This document shows positions 1 through 7,908 of a stretch of DNA of 64,000 nt, one piece after another. The notes beneath the pieces are model-generated. The model was not told the DNA's origin. It saw only the letters and a list, made by a program, of their open reading frames with translations, and ran no database searches. Numbering within the stretch: the first letter of the stretch is position 1; each line of letters begins with the position of its first letter. This DNA comes from Novosphingobium profundi. GTDB lineage: Bacteria > Pseudomonadota > Alphaproteobacteria > Sphingomonadales > Sphingomonadaceae. Both the position numbers and the translations under genes were made by a program. Location: NCBI RefSeq assembly GCF_020524485.1, contig NZ_JAIVLF010000006.1, forward strand, positions 434,001 through 498,000, in the 5' to 3' direction.

Positions 1-955
1 GCGAGAGCGGTTTGCGCTCCCAGAAGTCGGCGCCGTCGGTGTTGGCGTAGGCGGCCTCGATGATCGGCTTGTCCTCCTCGCCAAAGGCCGCGCCCATGAG
101 ACCGGCCAGCATGGCATCGCCCTCGGGGGAGGGGGGACCCTGCCGCGTGGTCGCCCAGAAGTAGTGACTGGAGCCCTGCGTTTCGGGGGTGAGGATATGC
201 GCCTGGTGGGCAATCACGCCCTCGGCGCGCTCGCCGCCCTGCGGGCAGGCGCCGACCTGCAGGTACATGCTGGCGGGCGCTTGCCAGCGCATGTCCAGCC
301 AGTGGTCGGTGATCATCGCTGGGTCGTAGATCCCGAAGGTGTGCGCGGGCGCGGGGATCGCGGGCATCCACCAGTTGGAATGGAGCTGGTCGCCCTGCGC
401 CTTGACCTCGTGGGTCCCTGCAAAGATCACGCCGCGCCCGGCAAAGGTGCCCTTGTGGACGAACTCGATGTGCGAGAGGTCCATCAGGTTGTCGGTGCCG
501 TACTCGTAGTTTGCCGCCATCGGCATCACGCCGGTGATGGGGGCATGGCCGTCGATCACGATGGCCGAAAAATCGGGCACCGGGGTGCCTTCGGCGCGCG
601 CCGGATCGCCGGGCCAGAACCAGACGATGTGGTCGCGCTCGACCACGGGAAAGCTGCGCAGCTGCGCGCCCGCGGGGATCTTCTCGGAGAAGGGATTGCG
701 CACGCACTGGCCCGCGGCATCGAAGGTGAGGCCATGATAGGGGCACACGATGGTGTCGCCCTCGCGTTCCCCCTTGCTGAGCGGGGCGTAGCGGTGCGGG
801 CAGCGGTCGACCAGCGCTACCGCGGTACCGTCCTGTCGCCGCATGAGCAGTATCGGCTCGCCGAGCAGGCGGCGGCGCAGCATGTCCTCGCCGACTTCAT
901 GGCTCCAGGCGGCCATGTACCAGGCGTTTTCGAGGAAGGGTTTCGTCTCGGTCAT
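1..955 (-). CDS. Rieske [2Fe-2S] aromatic ring oxygenase, VanA-like (3' end outside window)
   Basis: Oxygenase component of a Rieske non-heme iron enzyme, probably demethylating or hydroxylating an aromatic acid in the cytoplasm with electrons from a reductase not seen here. The 318 visible residues carry a Rieske centre C52-P-H54 and C71-P-Y-H74, followed by the mononuclear iron motif DLSHIEFVH with D159, H162 and H167. Spacing and the start 'FLENAWYMAAWSHEV' resemble vanillate O-demethylase oxygenase and related single-polypeptide oxygenases (about 340-360 residues), so only a short C-terminal piece is missing. It is the third gene of a minus-strand set after the TonB receptor and MBL hydrolase, 24 nt behind the latter. 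The ATG at 955 has AGGAC upstream. Substrate is unknown. Confidence 0.9.
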   Translation of the reverse strand, partial: MTETKPFLENAWYMAAWSHEVGEDMLRRRLLGEPILLMRRQDGTAVALVDRCPHRYAPLSKGEREGDTIVCPYHGLTFDAAGQCVRNPFSEKIPAGAQLRSFPVVERDHIVWFWPGDPARAEGTPVPDFSAIVIDGHAPITGVMPMAANYEYGTDNLMDLSHIEFVHKGTFAGRGVIFAGTHEVKAQGDQLHSNWWMPAIPAPAHTFGIYDPAMITDHWLDMRWQAPASMYLQVGACPQGGERAEGVIAHQAHILTPETQGSSHYFWATTRQGPPSPEGDAMLAGLMGAAFGEEDKPIIEAAYANTDGADFWERKPLS

Positions 956-979
956 GTCGAAAGTCCTGTGCTTGGACGC

Positions 980-1981
980 TCAGTAGGCGTCCATGTCGTC
1001 GGCGATCTCGAAGGGCCCTGAGTAGGCGGCGGAGAGGGTGGTGAGGTAGGCAAAGTGCTCGGGGCTGCCTGCGTCCCAGCCCGAGAAGTGCGTGACGACC
1101 AGTCCGCCCACGTCCGCGCGCGCGGCGAGCGCGCCGAGGTCTGCGGGCGAGAGATGGTGGTGCGCCAGATGCGTCTGCATGGCCTGCAACTGCCCCTCGG
1201 GAATACCGGGGTTGGCTGCGATCAGGCGCGCGATGGTGAGCGGAATGTCCATCATCTCGGCAACCAACAGGTCCGCGCCTTTCGCGAGCTCTTCGAGCCG
1301 CGCGCTGGGGCCGGTGTCACCCGTGTAGACGATCGCGCGGCCCGGCAGGTCGAAGCGCAGCGAGAGCGACTGGAAGCGCTGCGCCATCGCGCTGCCCTCG
1401 GGGAAGCTGTAATGGGTGTTGCGCGCCGCGGTGACGGTCATGCCGTCCACCTCGATCCGGTCCCCATCGCGCAGTTCGCGCACCGTGATGCCCGCGCGGT
1501 GATCGACGGGCGGTGCGCCTTCCACGCCATAGTTCGCGGTGACCCCCGGGACCATCGAGGCGAGCAGCCCCTCGACCAGTTCGCGCGTGCCGGGCGGCCC
1601 GTAGATGGTCAGGGGATCGCGCGCGCTGGTCTGGAAGCGCAGGCCGAGGACGGCCGCCAGGCCGCCGGTGTGGTCGAAGTGCAGGTGGCTGAGGAAGATC
1701 GCGTCCACCGCGCGCGATTGCACCCCGGCCTGCTCCATTCGCCCCGCCGCGCCATCGCCCACGTCGACGAGATAATCCTTTCCGGCAAAGCGCAGCAGGT
1801 TTGCAGGCTGCGAGCGCTCGGGCACGATCACGGGCCCCGCATTTGTGCCCAGCGTGATCCAGGTTCCCAGCCCCTCCCTGTCAGGGGCCGGCTCCTGCGC
1901 CGCGGCGGGCGTACCGGCTGCGGCGAGAAGGAGAAGGGGGAGGGGGAGGGCGCGGCGGGCGAGCGTGCGAAGAGGGCGCAT
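980..1981 (-). CDS. Secreted MBL-fold metallohydrolase (RNase Z/AtsA-like)
   Basis: Probable periplasmic zinc hydrolase of the metallo-beta-lactamase fold, 333 residues. An N-terminal signal peptide (Arg-rich start, Leu/Ala core, AAA-Q cleavage region near residue 29) precedes the metal-binding motif H99-L-H101-F-D103-H104, a later YTGDTGPS segment supplying the bridging Asp, and a C-terminal VVTHFSG supplying a histidine. The arrangement matches the RNase Z-like/arylsulfatase AtsA branch rather than true beta-lactamases. Its ATG overlaps the stop of the TonB receptor gene by one base, so the two are translationally coupled. Together with the Rieske oxygenase this suggests hydrolysis of an imported ester, sulfate or lactone before oxidation; the substrate is inference. 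Confidence 0.85.
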   Translation of the reverse strand: MRPLRTLARRALPLPLLLLAAAGTPAAAQEPAPDREGLGTWITLGTNAGPVIVPERSQPANLLRFAGKDYLVDVGDGAAGRMEQAGVQSRAVDAIFLSHLHFDHTGGLAAVLGLRFQTSARDPLTIYGPPGTRELVEGLLASMVPGVTANYGVEGAPPVDHRAGITVRELRDGDRIEVDGMTVTAARNTHYSFPEGSAMAQRFQSLSLRFDLPGRAIVYTGDTGPSARLEELAKGADLLVAEMMDIPLTIARLIAANPGIPEGQLQAMQTHLAHHHLSPADLGALAARADVGGLVVTHFSGWDAGSPEHFAYLTTLSAAYSGPFEIADDMDAY

Positions 1982-4467
1982 CAGAACGTGTACCCGACCC
2001 GCAGGCCATAAGTGCGCGGAGGCTCGTAGGCGGAACTGGCGACGTTGCCCGCGCCCAGCTGATAGGTCGACTGCACGGCCTGGTCGGTCAGGTTGCGCAC
2101 GAAGAGCATGACCGTGACGGGAACCTCGGTCGGCTCGAAGCGGATCGAGGCGTCCATCTTGAAGTCCGCGCCGCTGTCGCCGGTGGGCAGGTAGGCAAAG
2201 CCGATCACGCGGTTGGCGCGGTAGCGCCCGTCGAGCGAAAAGGTGATGTCGAGCGGATCGAGTTCAAGCTTCTGCTGGACACCCAGGTTGAAGCTCCACT
2301 TGGGCGCGTAGAGGGCAGGCTTGCCCGAGCAGTCGATGTCGAACGAGCGCACAGGCTCGGAAACCTGGGTGTAGCCACAGCCCGTGATCGGGGTGAGGAA
2401 GTAGGGCGGGTCGCCTTCGTCGGACAGGTCGATCTGGTTGTACTGGAAGCTGTCGTAGGTGGCGTCGAGGTACTGCGCGCCGCCATGGACAAGCGTGGTG
2501 GCACCGGCCAGCCACTGGAAGTCCATCTCCACGCCCTTGACCGAGGACTTGCCCACGTTGCGGGTGTAGAAGGCGTTGTTGCCGTTGTCGTCGAGCCCCA
2601 GCGCGGCCAGCTGCTGGCCCCGGTACTTCCAGTAGAAGGCTTCCAGGTTCAGCTGCAGGCTGTTGTTGAAGAAGCTGTTCTTCGAACCCAGCGTCCAGGC
2701 GTCGATGAACTCGGGCGCGTATTCCTCCTGCCCGAAGGTGATGTTGAAGCCGCCGGCGCGAAAGCCGGTCTCGAAGCTGGCGTAGACGAGGTTGTCGGGG
2801 CTGGCGTCGAATTCGACCGCGGCGCGCCAGGTCACTTCGCGGTCGCTCGCCGCGCGGTCGATCACGGTCGGGGTAATCGCCATGATCGCGGTGGGACCCA
2901 TGGGACCGAACGGGCCGAAGGGGAAGGCGCCGTAGGGGGCAGGCGCATCGAGCGGGCTTCCTGCCGGGAACAGCCCCGGGGCGTACTGCGCGAGCGAATC
3001 GCGCAAGGTGAGCCCGACCGGCACGGTGGGCAGGTCGGGGCAGCTGGGCTGGCCGGAAGGCAGTTCGGTCAGACAGATCGCGGCCAGCGAATCAGCCTGG
3101 GCCACGATGTCGCGCTTCTCGTCCGAATAGCGAAGTCCGCCCACGAGCCGCAGCGTATCGGTGAGGCTCCAGGTGACGCGTCCGAAGGCGGCCAGCGAGC
3201 GGGTGTGCGTGTCGAAGCTGTTGAAGGTGGTCGTCGAGAACTGGTTGAACGAATTGACGCCCTTGACCGTCTCGTCGAACCAGTACCCGCCCAGCAGCCA
3301 TTCGACAGGGCCGCTCGTGCCCGAAAGCCGCGCCTCAAGGCTGTACTGCTCGGCGGTGTCGGAGTTGATCGCGGCCTTGAAGGGGGGGCCGTTGAACTGG
3401 TTGTCCAGCTTCGAGTGGCGATAGGCGGGGATCACGACGAGATCGACCCCGCCCAGATCGACGTTCACTTCGGCGTTGAGGCCCCAGTATTCATCGTCAC
3501 GGCGCGGATAGGCATAGCCGGTCAGCGGCGCGAAGAGCGGGGCCGCGGTGGCCGTGTTCTCGATGAAGTCCAGAGCCTCCGGCGCGAATAGGCCGGTGTA
3601 GGGCGCGCGCACGTTGTCCGGGGCCTGCACGTGAAGCCAGTTGCGGACCGTCGCCCCCGGATTGAAGGGGGTGAAGGTGTAGACGCCTTCCACATTGAGG
3701 CCGGGCCCTGTGCCCTTCTGGGTCGAGTAGTCGGCCGAGACGCGCAGGTTGATCGCGGGGCTGAGCTCGGCATAGATCTGCCCGCGCAGGGCCAGATCCT
3801 TGGCCGCGCCGGTGCCGTCCGAGAAGTAGCCGTCACGCTCGTTCACCGTCCCGGCAAGGCGCAGGGCGACATCGTTGCCGAGCGGCGCGTTGACCATGCC
3901 CGTCAGCTCATAGGCATCGTAGTTGCCGTATTGCGCGCTGACCGAGCCTTCCGAGACGCCCAGCTGCGGTGCGTTCGGGATCACGTTGATCGCGCCGCCC
4001 GTGGCGTTGCGTCCATAGAGCGTGCCCTGGGGGCCTTTCAGCACTTCCACGCGGTTGACATCGAGGAAGGAGGCGACGGTCGAGGAGGGGCGCCCGATGT
4101 AGACGCCGTCAATGTTGAAGGCGACAGCCGGGCTGGTGTAGCCGTTGTTCGCGAAGTTTCCGACGCCGCGAATGAAGTAGCCGGTGTTCGCGCCGCCGCC
4201 TGCCGCGACATAGAGCGCGGGCGCCACGGTGTTGAGCTGGGTCGCGTCGGCGACGCCGCTCTGGACCAGCTGGTCACCGCTGGCCGCGTTGATCGCGATG
4301 GCCGCGTCCTGCAGGGTTTCGGCGCGGCGCTGTGCGGTGACGATGATGGCGTTGAGCCCGAAGGTCTCGCCTGTCTCGGAGGTCTGTGTCTGGGTGGTCT
4401 GGCCCAGGGCGGGCTGCGCCAACAGGGCAAGCGTCATCGCCGTGCCGGCGACCAGAGGCATACGCAT
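1981..4467 (-). CDS. TonB-dependent outer-membrane receptor
   Basis: Outer-membrane active transporter of 828 residues, energised by TonB-ExbB-ExbD. A signal peptide ends near 'LGQTTQ', a TonB-box-like segment NAIIVTAQRR follows, then the plug domain with the hallmark VEVLKGPQGTLYGRNATGG and a long beta barrel ending in aromatic YTF, the expected outer-membrane signature. The length fits the sphingomonad catabolic-type receptors that import carbohydrates or aromatics rather than only siderophores. GGAGAGAGA lies upstream of the ATG. It leads the minus-strand cluster with the MBL hydrolase and Rieske oxygenase and faces a LysR regulator across 121 bp, so it probably imports the substrate those enzymes degrade. 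Confidence 0.93.
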   Translation of the reverse strand: MRMPLVAGTAMTLALLAQPALGQTTQTQTSETGETFGLNAIIVTAQRRAETLQDAAIAINAASGDQLVQSGVADATQLNTVAPALYVAAGGGANTGYFIRGVGNFANNGYTSPAVAFNIDGVYIGRPSSTVASFLDVNRVEVLKGPQGTLYGRNATGGAINVIPNAPQLGVSEGSVSAQYGNYDAYELTGMVNAPLGNDVALRLAGTVNERDGYFSDGTGAAKDLALRGQIYAELSPAINLRVSADYSTQKGTGPGLNVEGVYTFTPFNPGATVRNWLHVQAPDNVRAPYTGLFAPEALDFIENTATAAPLFAPLTGYAYPRRDDEYWGLNAEVNVDLGGVDLVVIPAYRHSKLDNQFNGPPFKAAINSDTAEQYSLEARLSGTSGPVEWLLGGYWFDETVKGVNSFNQFSTTTFNSFDTHTRSLAAFGRVTWSLTDTLRLVGGLRYSDEKRDIVAQADSLAAICLTELPSGQPSCPDLPTVPVGLTLRDSLAQYAPGLFPAGSPLDAPAPYGAFPFGPFGPMGPTAIMAITPTVIDRAASDREVTWRAAVEFDASPDNLVYASFETGFRAGGFNITFGQEEYAPEFIDAWTLGSKNSFFNNSLQLNLEAFYWKYRGQQLAALGLDDNGNNAFYTRNVGKSSVKGVEMDFQWLAGATTLVHGGAQYLDATYDSFQYNQIDLSDEGDPPYFLTPITGCGYTQVSEPVRSFDIDCSGKPALYAPKWSFNLGVQQKLELDPLDITFSLDGRYRANRVIGFAYLPTGDSGADFKMDASIRFEPTEVPVTVMLFVRNLTDQAVQSTYQLGAGNVASSAYEPPRTYGLRVGYTF

Positions 4468-4588
4468 CGGTTTCTCTCTCCCTAACGGCAGCTATTTTAC
4501 GCTGCACTTGCCATACGTTCTTTCACCGCTCAGACTATCGGTCCAATTTTTTGTTTTTCTCGATAACTACAAATGGAATGAATGCATC
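4468..4588. promoter_or_regulatory. Divergent control region between TonB-receptor operon and LysR regulator
   Basis: The 121 bp between the two divergent starts are distinctly AT-richer than the flanking genes, notably the run ATTTTTTGTTTTTC around 4545-4560. LysR proteins usually bind such divergent spacers and regulate both directions. I could not pick out a convincing T-N11-A or NodD-box site by eye, so no operator is drawn. Confidence 0.4.
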
Positions 4589-5521
4589 ATGCGGATGGAT
4601 CATTTCGACCTTAACTTGTTGGTTGCATTCGAAGCTTTGCTTCAGGAGCGCAGCGTGACGCGCGCGGCGAAGCGGCTGAACGTGACGCAATCGGCAATGA
4701 GCGCCTCGCTCAAGCGCCTGCGTGAGAGCTTTCACGACGACCTTCTGGTGCTCCACGGCAAGAAGATGATTCCCACCCAGCACGCGCTGGCGATCGCGCC
4801 CGAAGTCAGCGATGCGCTGATACGCCTCAAGGGGCTGATCGCGATGAGCACGCGGTTCGATCCGGCGGTGTCCCGGCGACTGTTCTTCGTGAATGCCTCG
4901 GACTACATCACCACGGTGCTGCTGGTTCCCCTGGTCGAGGTCCTGCAACGCGAAGCGCCGGGCATTCGCCTCAACCTGTCCCTCCCCGATATGGACAGTG
5001 CGGACAAGCTGGAGGCGGGCGAGGTGGACCTGATCCTCACGCCCGAGGAATTCATGGACTGCGACCATCCACGCGAACTCCTCTTCGAGGAGCGCTTCGT
5101 TGCCGTGGGCGCGCGTGACAACCCCCTGCTGGATAACGAACTGACGCGCGAGGGCTTCCTCGCAGCAGGGCACGTGGCGGTGCGCATCGGCAATCAGGAT
5201 ACCTTTGTCGAAGGCGTGCTGAACACGCTCGTTCCCGAGCGCCGGATCGAGGTCTGCGCGCAGTCGTTCATCCAGGTGCCCTGGTTATTGCGCGGCACCA
5301 ACCGCCTGTCCGTCATGCATGAGCGGCTGGCACAGACCGCGGCACCCGTGCACGAGCTCGCCATCGCCGAGCTTCCCTTCCATGTCCCCAACATGCGCGA
5401 GATGATGCAATACCATGTCGCGCGCACCCACGATGCCGGGCTGAGCTGGCTGCGGGAACGCATCATTCGTTTCGCCCGCCAGCTTGCGCCGCAGCCCGGC
5501 CTGAGCGTGCCGGCAGGTTGA
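4589..5521 (+). CDS. LysR-family regulator, NodD/LinR-like
   Basis: DNA-binding regulator of 310 residues. The N-terminal winged helix-turn-helix occupies about residues 5-65 (FDLNLLVAFEALLQERSVTR, then LNVTQSAMSASLKRLRE), followed by the LysR substrate-binding domain. The N-terminus and the NodD-like effector domain recall LinR and PcpR, sphingomonad activators of chlorinated-aromatic degradation. The reading frame is open far upstream, but ATG 4589 gives the standard LysR N-terminus; ATG 4595 is an equally usable start two codons later. It is divergent from the TonB receptor, MBL hydrolase and Rieske oxygenase, which are its most likely targets. Effector unknown. Confidence 0.9.
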   Translation: MRMDHFDLNLLVAFEALLQERSVTRAAKRLNVTQSAMSASLKRLRESFHDDLLVLHGKKMIPTQHALAIAPEVSDALIRLKGLIAMSTRFDPAVSRRLFFVNASDYITTVLLVPLVEVLQREAPGIRLNLSLPDMDSADKLEAGEVDLILTPEEFMDCDHPRELLFEERFVAVGARDNPLLDNELTREGFLAAGHVAVRIGNQDTFVEGVLNTLVPERRIEVCAQSFIQVPWLLRGTNRLSVMHERLAQTAAPVHELAIAELPFHVPNMREMMQYHVARTHDAGLSWLRERIIRFARQLAPQPGLSVPAG

Positions 5522-5558
5522 CCTGCGTGCCCGTCAGGCGCGCCCGCGCGCCCGGGTG

Positions 5559-5882
5559 TTAGAGCTCGCCCAGCCAGCCCAGTGTGGCGGGTGCGCCCGC
5601 ATCGCAGATCCAGCCCAGCACGGCGGGCGTGTCGTAGGGGTGGATCTCGCCAAGGCGCGCGACGGCGGCCTCGAGCAGGTCGGCGCGGGTCTTGAGGAGC
5701 AGGCCGACTTCGCGCGCGGTGTCGATCCGGCCCTCCCATTCGAACACGCTGGTGACCCCCGGGATCACGTTGCCGCAACCGGCGAGCTTCTCTTCGACGA
5801 GGGTGCGCGCGGCTGCGAGCGCTGTGGCTTCATCGGGGCAGGGACACCAGACAAGCGCGCCGGAAAGGGGCGCATCTGCCAT
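5559..5882 (-). CDS. cutA: Divalent-cation tolerance protein CutA
   Basis: Small trimeric cytoplasmic CutA1-fold protein of 107 residues. Family signatures are visible in order: ARTLVEEKLAGCGNVIPGVTS, WEGRIDTAREVGLLLKT and the C-terminal IHPYDTPAVLG. The biochemical role of CutA is not settled; family work links it to copper or other divalent-metal tolerance. The gene starts one base after the stop of ctaA and is probably co-transcribed with it, an interesting pairing because CtaA serves a copper-containing oxidase. Confidence 0.93.
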   Translation of the reverse strand: MADAPLSGALVWCPCPDEATALAAARTLVEEKLAGCGNVIPGVTSVFEWEGRIDTAREVGLLLKTRADLLEAAVARLGEIHPYDTPAVLGWICDAGAPATLGWLGEL

Positions 5883-5883
5883 G

Positions 5884-6978
5884 TCAGGCTGCGCTCAGCA
5901 GGTTGACCGGGTCGCGGCGGCCCAGGGCATGGGCGCCCCACACCACGCTCATCACCAGCAGCGCGGCGCAGACCTGGTGGGCGACCGCCAGCCACAGGTT
6001 CACACCCGACCAGATCGTCGCGATGCCAAGCAGTATCTGCAGGCCGAAGGCCATGTGGATCGCCACCGAGGCCGGGCGCTGGCGGATCGCGCGCAGGCGC
6101 CGCCCCATGACGACGAGAATCGCCACGACGACCCAGGCCCACCAGCGGTGCAGGAAGTGGACGAGGAAGGGGTCGTTGAAGAGCGCATGGAGGAGCCCGC
6201 CCGAGGCATCGATGCCCTCGGGGACGAGATGCCCCTGCATCAGCGGCCAGGCGTCGAGGTGGAACCAGCCCGCGCCCGCCACATACCCTGCGCGCATCCC
6301 AGCGACGAGCGCGCCGTAGAACAGCTGGATCGCCAGTGCGGCGAGCGCCACGAAGGTAAAGCGCCCGAGCGAGGAGCGCGGCGTGCCCTGTTCGAGCTGT
6401 TTCAGGTCGAGCGCGGTCCAGACAAGCCCGCCCAATGTCAGGAGCGCGGTCAGGAGGTGGGCGGCCAGGCGGAAGTGGCTCACCCGGTCGAGCGCGTCGG
6501 GGGAGAGCCCGGAGGAGACCATCCACCAGCCCACCGCGCCTTGAAGGCCACCCAAAGCGAGGAGGGCGAGCAGGCGCGGCTTGTAGCCAAGCGGGATCGT
6601 GCGGCGCACCCAGAACCAGATCAGCGGCAGCGCGAAGACCAGCCCGATGATGCGCGCGATCAGCCGGTGCGCCCATTCCCAGAAGTAGATGAACTTGTAG
6701 TCGGCCAGCGTCATGCCTGCCGGCCCGTTGACATCGAGGTACTGCGGGATCTGGCGGTACTCGGCGAACTCGGCCTGCCACTGCGCGTCGGTCAGCGGGG
6801 GCAGGGCGCCGGTCACCGGCTTCCACTGCGTGATCGAAAGGCCGGATTCGGTGAGACGCGTGATCCCGCCGATGGCCACGATGAGCACGACCAGCACGGC
6901 GACGGTGAACAGCCAGCGCACCATCGCGCCGATGTCGTCGTGGGTTCCGATGAGAGGGCGACCGTCCATGTTCTTCAT
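5884..6978 (-). CDS. ctaA: Heme A synthase CtaA (COX15 type)
   Basis: Integral-membrane enzyme that oxidises the C8 methyl of heme O to give heme A for aa3-type cytochrome oxidase. The 364-residue protein has about eight transmembrane helices and the histidine ligands expected of the alphaproteobacterial/mitochondrial type: WEWAHRLIARI, VSHFRLAAHLL, LVHFLHRWWAW and LAVAHQVCAAL. A longer in-frame N-terminus exists, but ATG 6978 has AGGAAG seven bases upstream and gives MKNMDGRPL leading into the first helix, so it is preferred. It forms a two-gene unit with cutA. Confidence 0.94.
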   Translation of the reverse strand: MKNMDGRPLIGTHDDIGAMVRWLFTVAVLVVLIVAIGGITRLTESGLSITQWKPVTGALPPLTDAQWQAEFAEYRQIPQYLDVNGPAGMTLADYKFIYFWEWAHRLIARIIGLVFALPLIWFWVRRTIPLGYKPRLLALLALGGLQGAVGWWMVSSGLSPDALDRVSHFRLAAHLLTALLTLGGLVWTALDLKQLEQGTPRSSLGRFTFVALAALAIQLFYGALVAGMRAGYVAGAGWFHLDAWPLMQGHLVPEGIDASGGLLHALFNDPFLVHFLHRWWAWVVVAILVVMGRRLRAIRQRPASVAIHMAFGLQILLGIATIWSGVNLWLAVAHQVCAALLVMSVVWGAHALGRRDPVNLLSAA

Positions 6979-7081
6979 GGGGACTCTTCCTGAGCCCTTG
7001 CCGCAGGTTACGCAAGAGCCCGCAGGCTCCGGGCGTGGTAAGCGCTCGGTTCGTGGCAAATTTCGGCCCCGCTCTTGATTA

Positions 7082-7098
7082 ATGTTACAACGTTACAT
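7082..7098. promoter_or_regulatory. Quasi-palindromic operator candidate upstream of MerC-domain gene
   Basis: ATGTTACAACGTTACAT is a 17-bp imperfect palindrome: six of the eight base pairs around the central A are complementary. It lies 12 bp before the MerC-domain start and about 100 bp upstream of ctaA on the other strand. The shape resembles Fur-superfamily (Zur-like) boxes built on ATGTTA-type half sites; that assignment is inference. Confidence 0.35.
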
Positions 7099-7110
7099 AT
7101 TTGCCGAGCG

Positions 7111-7488
7111 ATGCGCAGCAACCCTTCCTCGATTCGTGGACGGCTCGACCGGGCCGGAATCCTGCTCAGCGGGCTTTGCGCGGTGCACTGCGTGGCAGGC
7201 ATCGTGCTGGTCGGCGTGCTGGGGCTGGGCGGGGAATTGCTGCTCTCGCCCGCGATTCACGAGGTCGGGCTGGCCCTTGCCGTCGTGTTCGGCGCGGTCT
7301 CGCTCGGATTTGGCGTCCTGCGCCATGGTCGGATGACCCCGCTGGTGACGGGCGGGGCGGGCATCGTGCTGATGGCGCTCGCGCTGTTTGTCGGCCATGG
7401 CCTGCCCGAGGCGCTGCTGACGATCTTCGGCGTGGCGCTTGTCGCGGGAGCACATCTCTCCAATCTGCGCGGCCACGCGGCCCACTGA
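7111..7488 (+). CDS. MerC-domain inner-membrane protein
   Basis: Small polytopic membrane protein of 125 residues with four hydrophobic helices. The first carries the paired-cysteine motif SGLCAVHC typical of the MerC family. Classical MerC imports Hg(II), but chromosomal MerC-domain proteins without a mer operon are common in alphaproteobacteria and their substrate is unclear; no merA, merR or merT is present here. A TTG at 7075 would lengthen the protein, but ATG 7111 gives a conventional short cytoplasmic start. A palindrome immediately upstream suggests metal-responsive control. Confidence 0.82.
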   Translation: MRSNPSSIRGRLDRAGILLSGLCAVHCVAGIVLVGVLGLGGELLLSPAIHEVGLALAVVFGAVSLGFGVLRHGRMTPLVTGGAGIVLMALALFVGHGLPEALLTIFGVALVAGAHLSNLRGHAAH

Positions 7489-7608
7489 TCTCCGTGTAGG
7501 GGACGCGCAGGCGATGACCCTGCGGCTCCGCGCGAAAAGCGCCGTTCGCGTCCCGGCTCGGCGGCGGGAAACCTTGCGCTCGGCGCAGGGCGCGCTATCT
7601 GCACCCAC

Positions 7609-7839
7609 ATGGCCCAGAACGACACGTCGAACGCCCTCATCTCGCTCACCGTCAACGGGGAGCCGCACCGGATTGCGGTTGGCTCGACGATTGCCGACCT
7701 TGTCGCGCACATCGGTCTCGATCCCGCCAAGGTCGCGGTCGAGCACAACGCCGAGATCGCGCCGCGCTCGACGCTGGCCGACGTGACTCTGGGCGAGGGC
7801 GATATCCTCGAGATCGTCCATTTCGTGGGCGGCGGCTGA
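7609..7839 (+). CDS. thiS: Sulfur carrier protein ThiS
   Basis: Ubiquitin-fold sulfur carrier of 76 residues for thiamine thiazole synthesis. It shows VNGEPHRIAVGSTIADLV near the start and ends in the required diglycine tail (FVGGG), which is adenylylated and converted to thiocarboxylate. It sits 69 bp before thiG, its direct partner. The upstream 120 bp contain a small hairpin (CGCAGG/CCTGCG near 7519-7538) but not the CUGAGA and other landmarks of a TPP riboswitch. Confidence 0.95.
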   Translation: MAQNDTSNALISLTVNGEPHRIAVGSTIADLVAHIGLDPAKVAVEHNAEIAPRSTLADVTLGEGDILEIVHFVGGG

Positions 7840-7908
7840 CGCCCCTCAAGCCCCGTCCCCCGTTTCTGTTTTTCCCGAGATTTTCGCGCGCCTCGACGCC
7901 CTGAAAGG

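Noticed and set aside
164..1021. Long plus-strand frames opposite the Rieske oxygenase, TonB receptor, PurD, MrpA and other minus-strand genes
   Set aside because: They are high-GC shadow frames; the opposite strand carries complete motifs of known families.
4468..4588. NodD-box or T-N11-A operator between LysR gene and TonB receptor
   Set aside because: Several loose matches were possible in the AT-rich spacer and none stood out.
7489..7608. TPP riboswitch before thiS-thiG
   Set aside because: Only a short hairpin is present; the conserved CUGAGA and other TPP-aptamer landmarks are missing.
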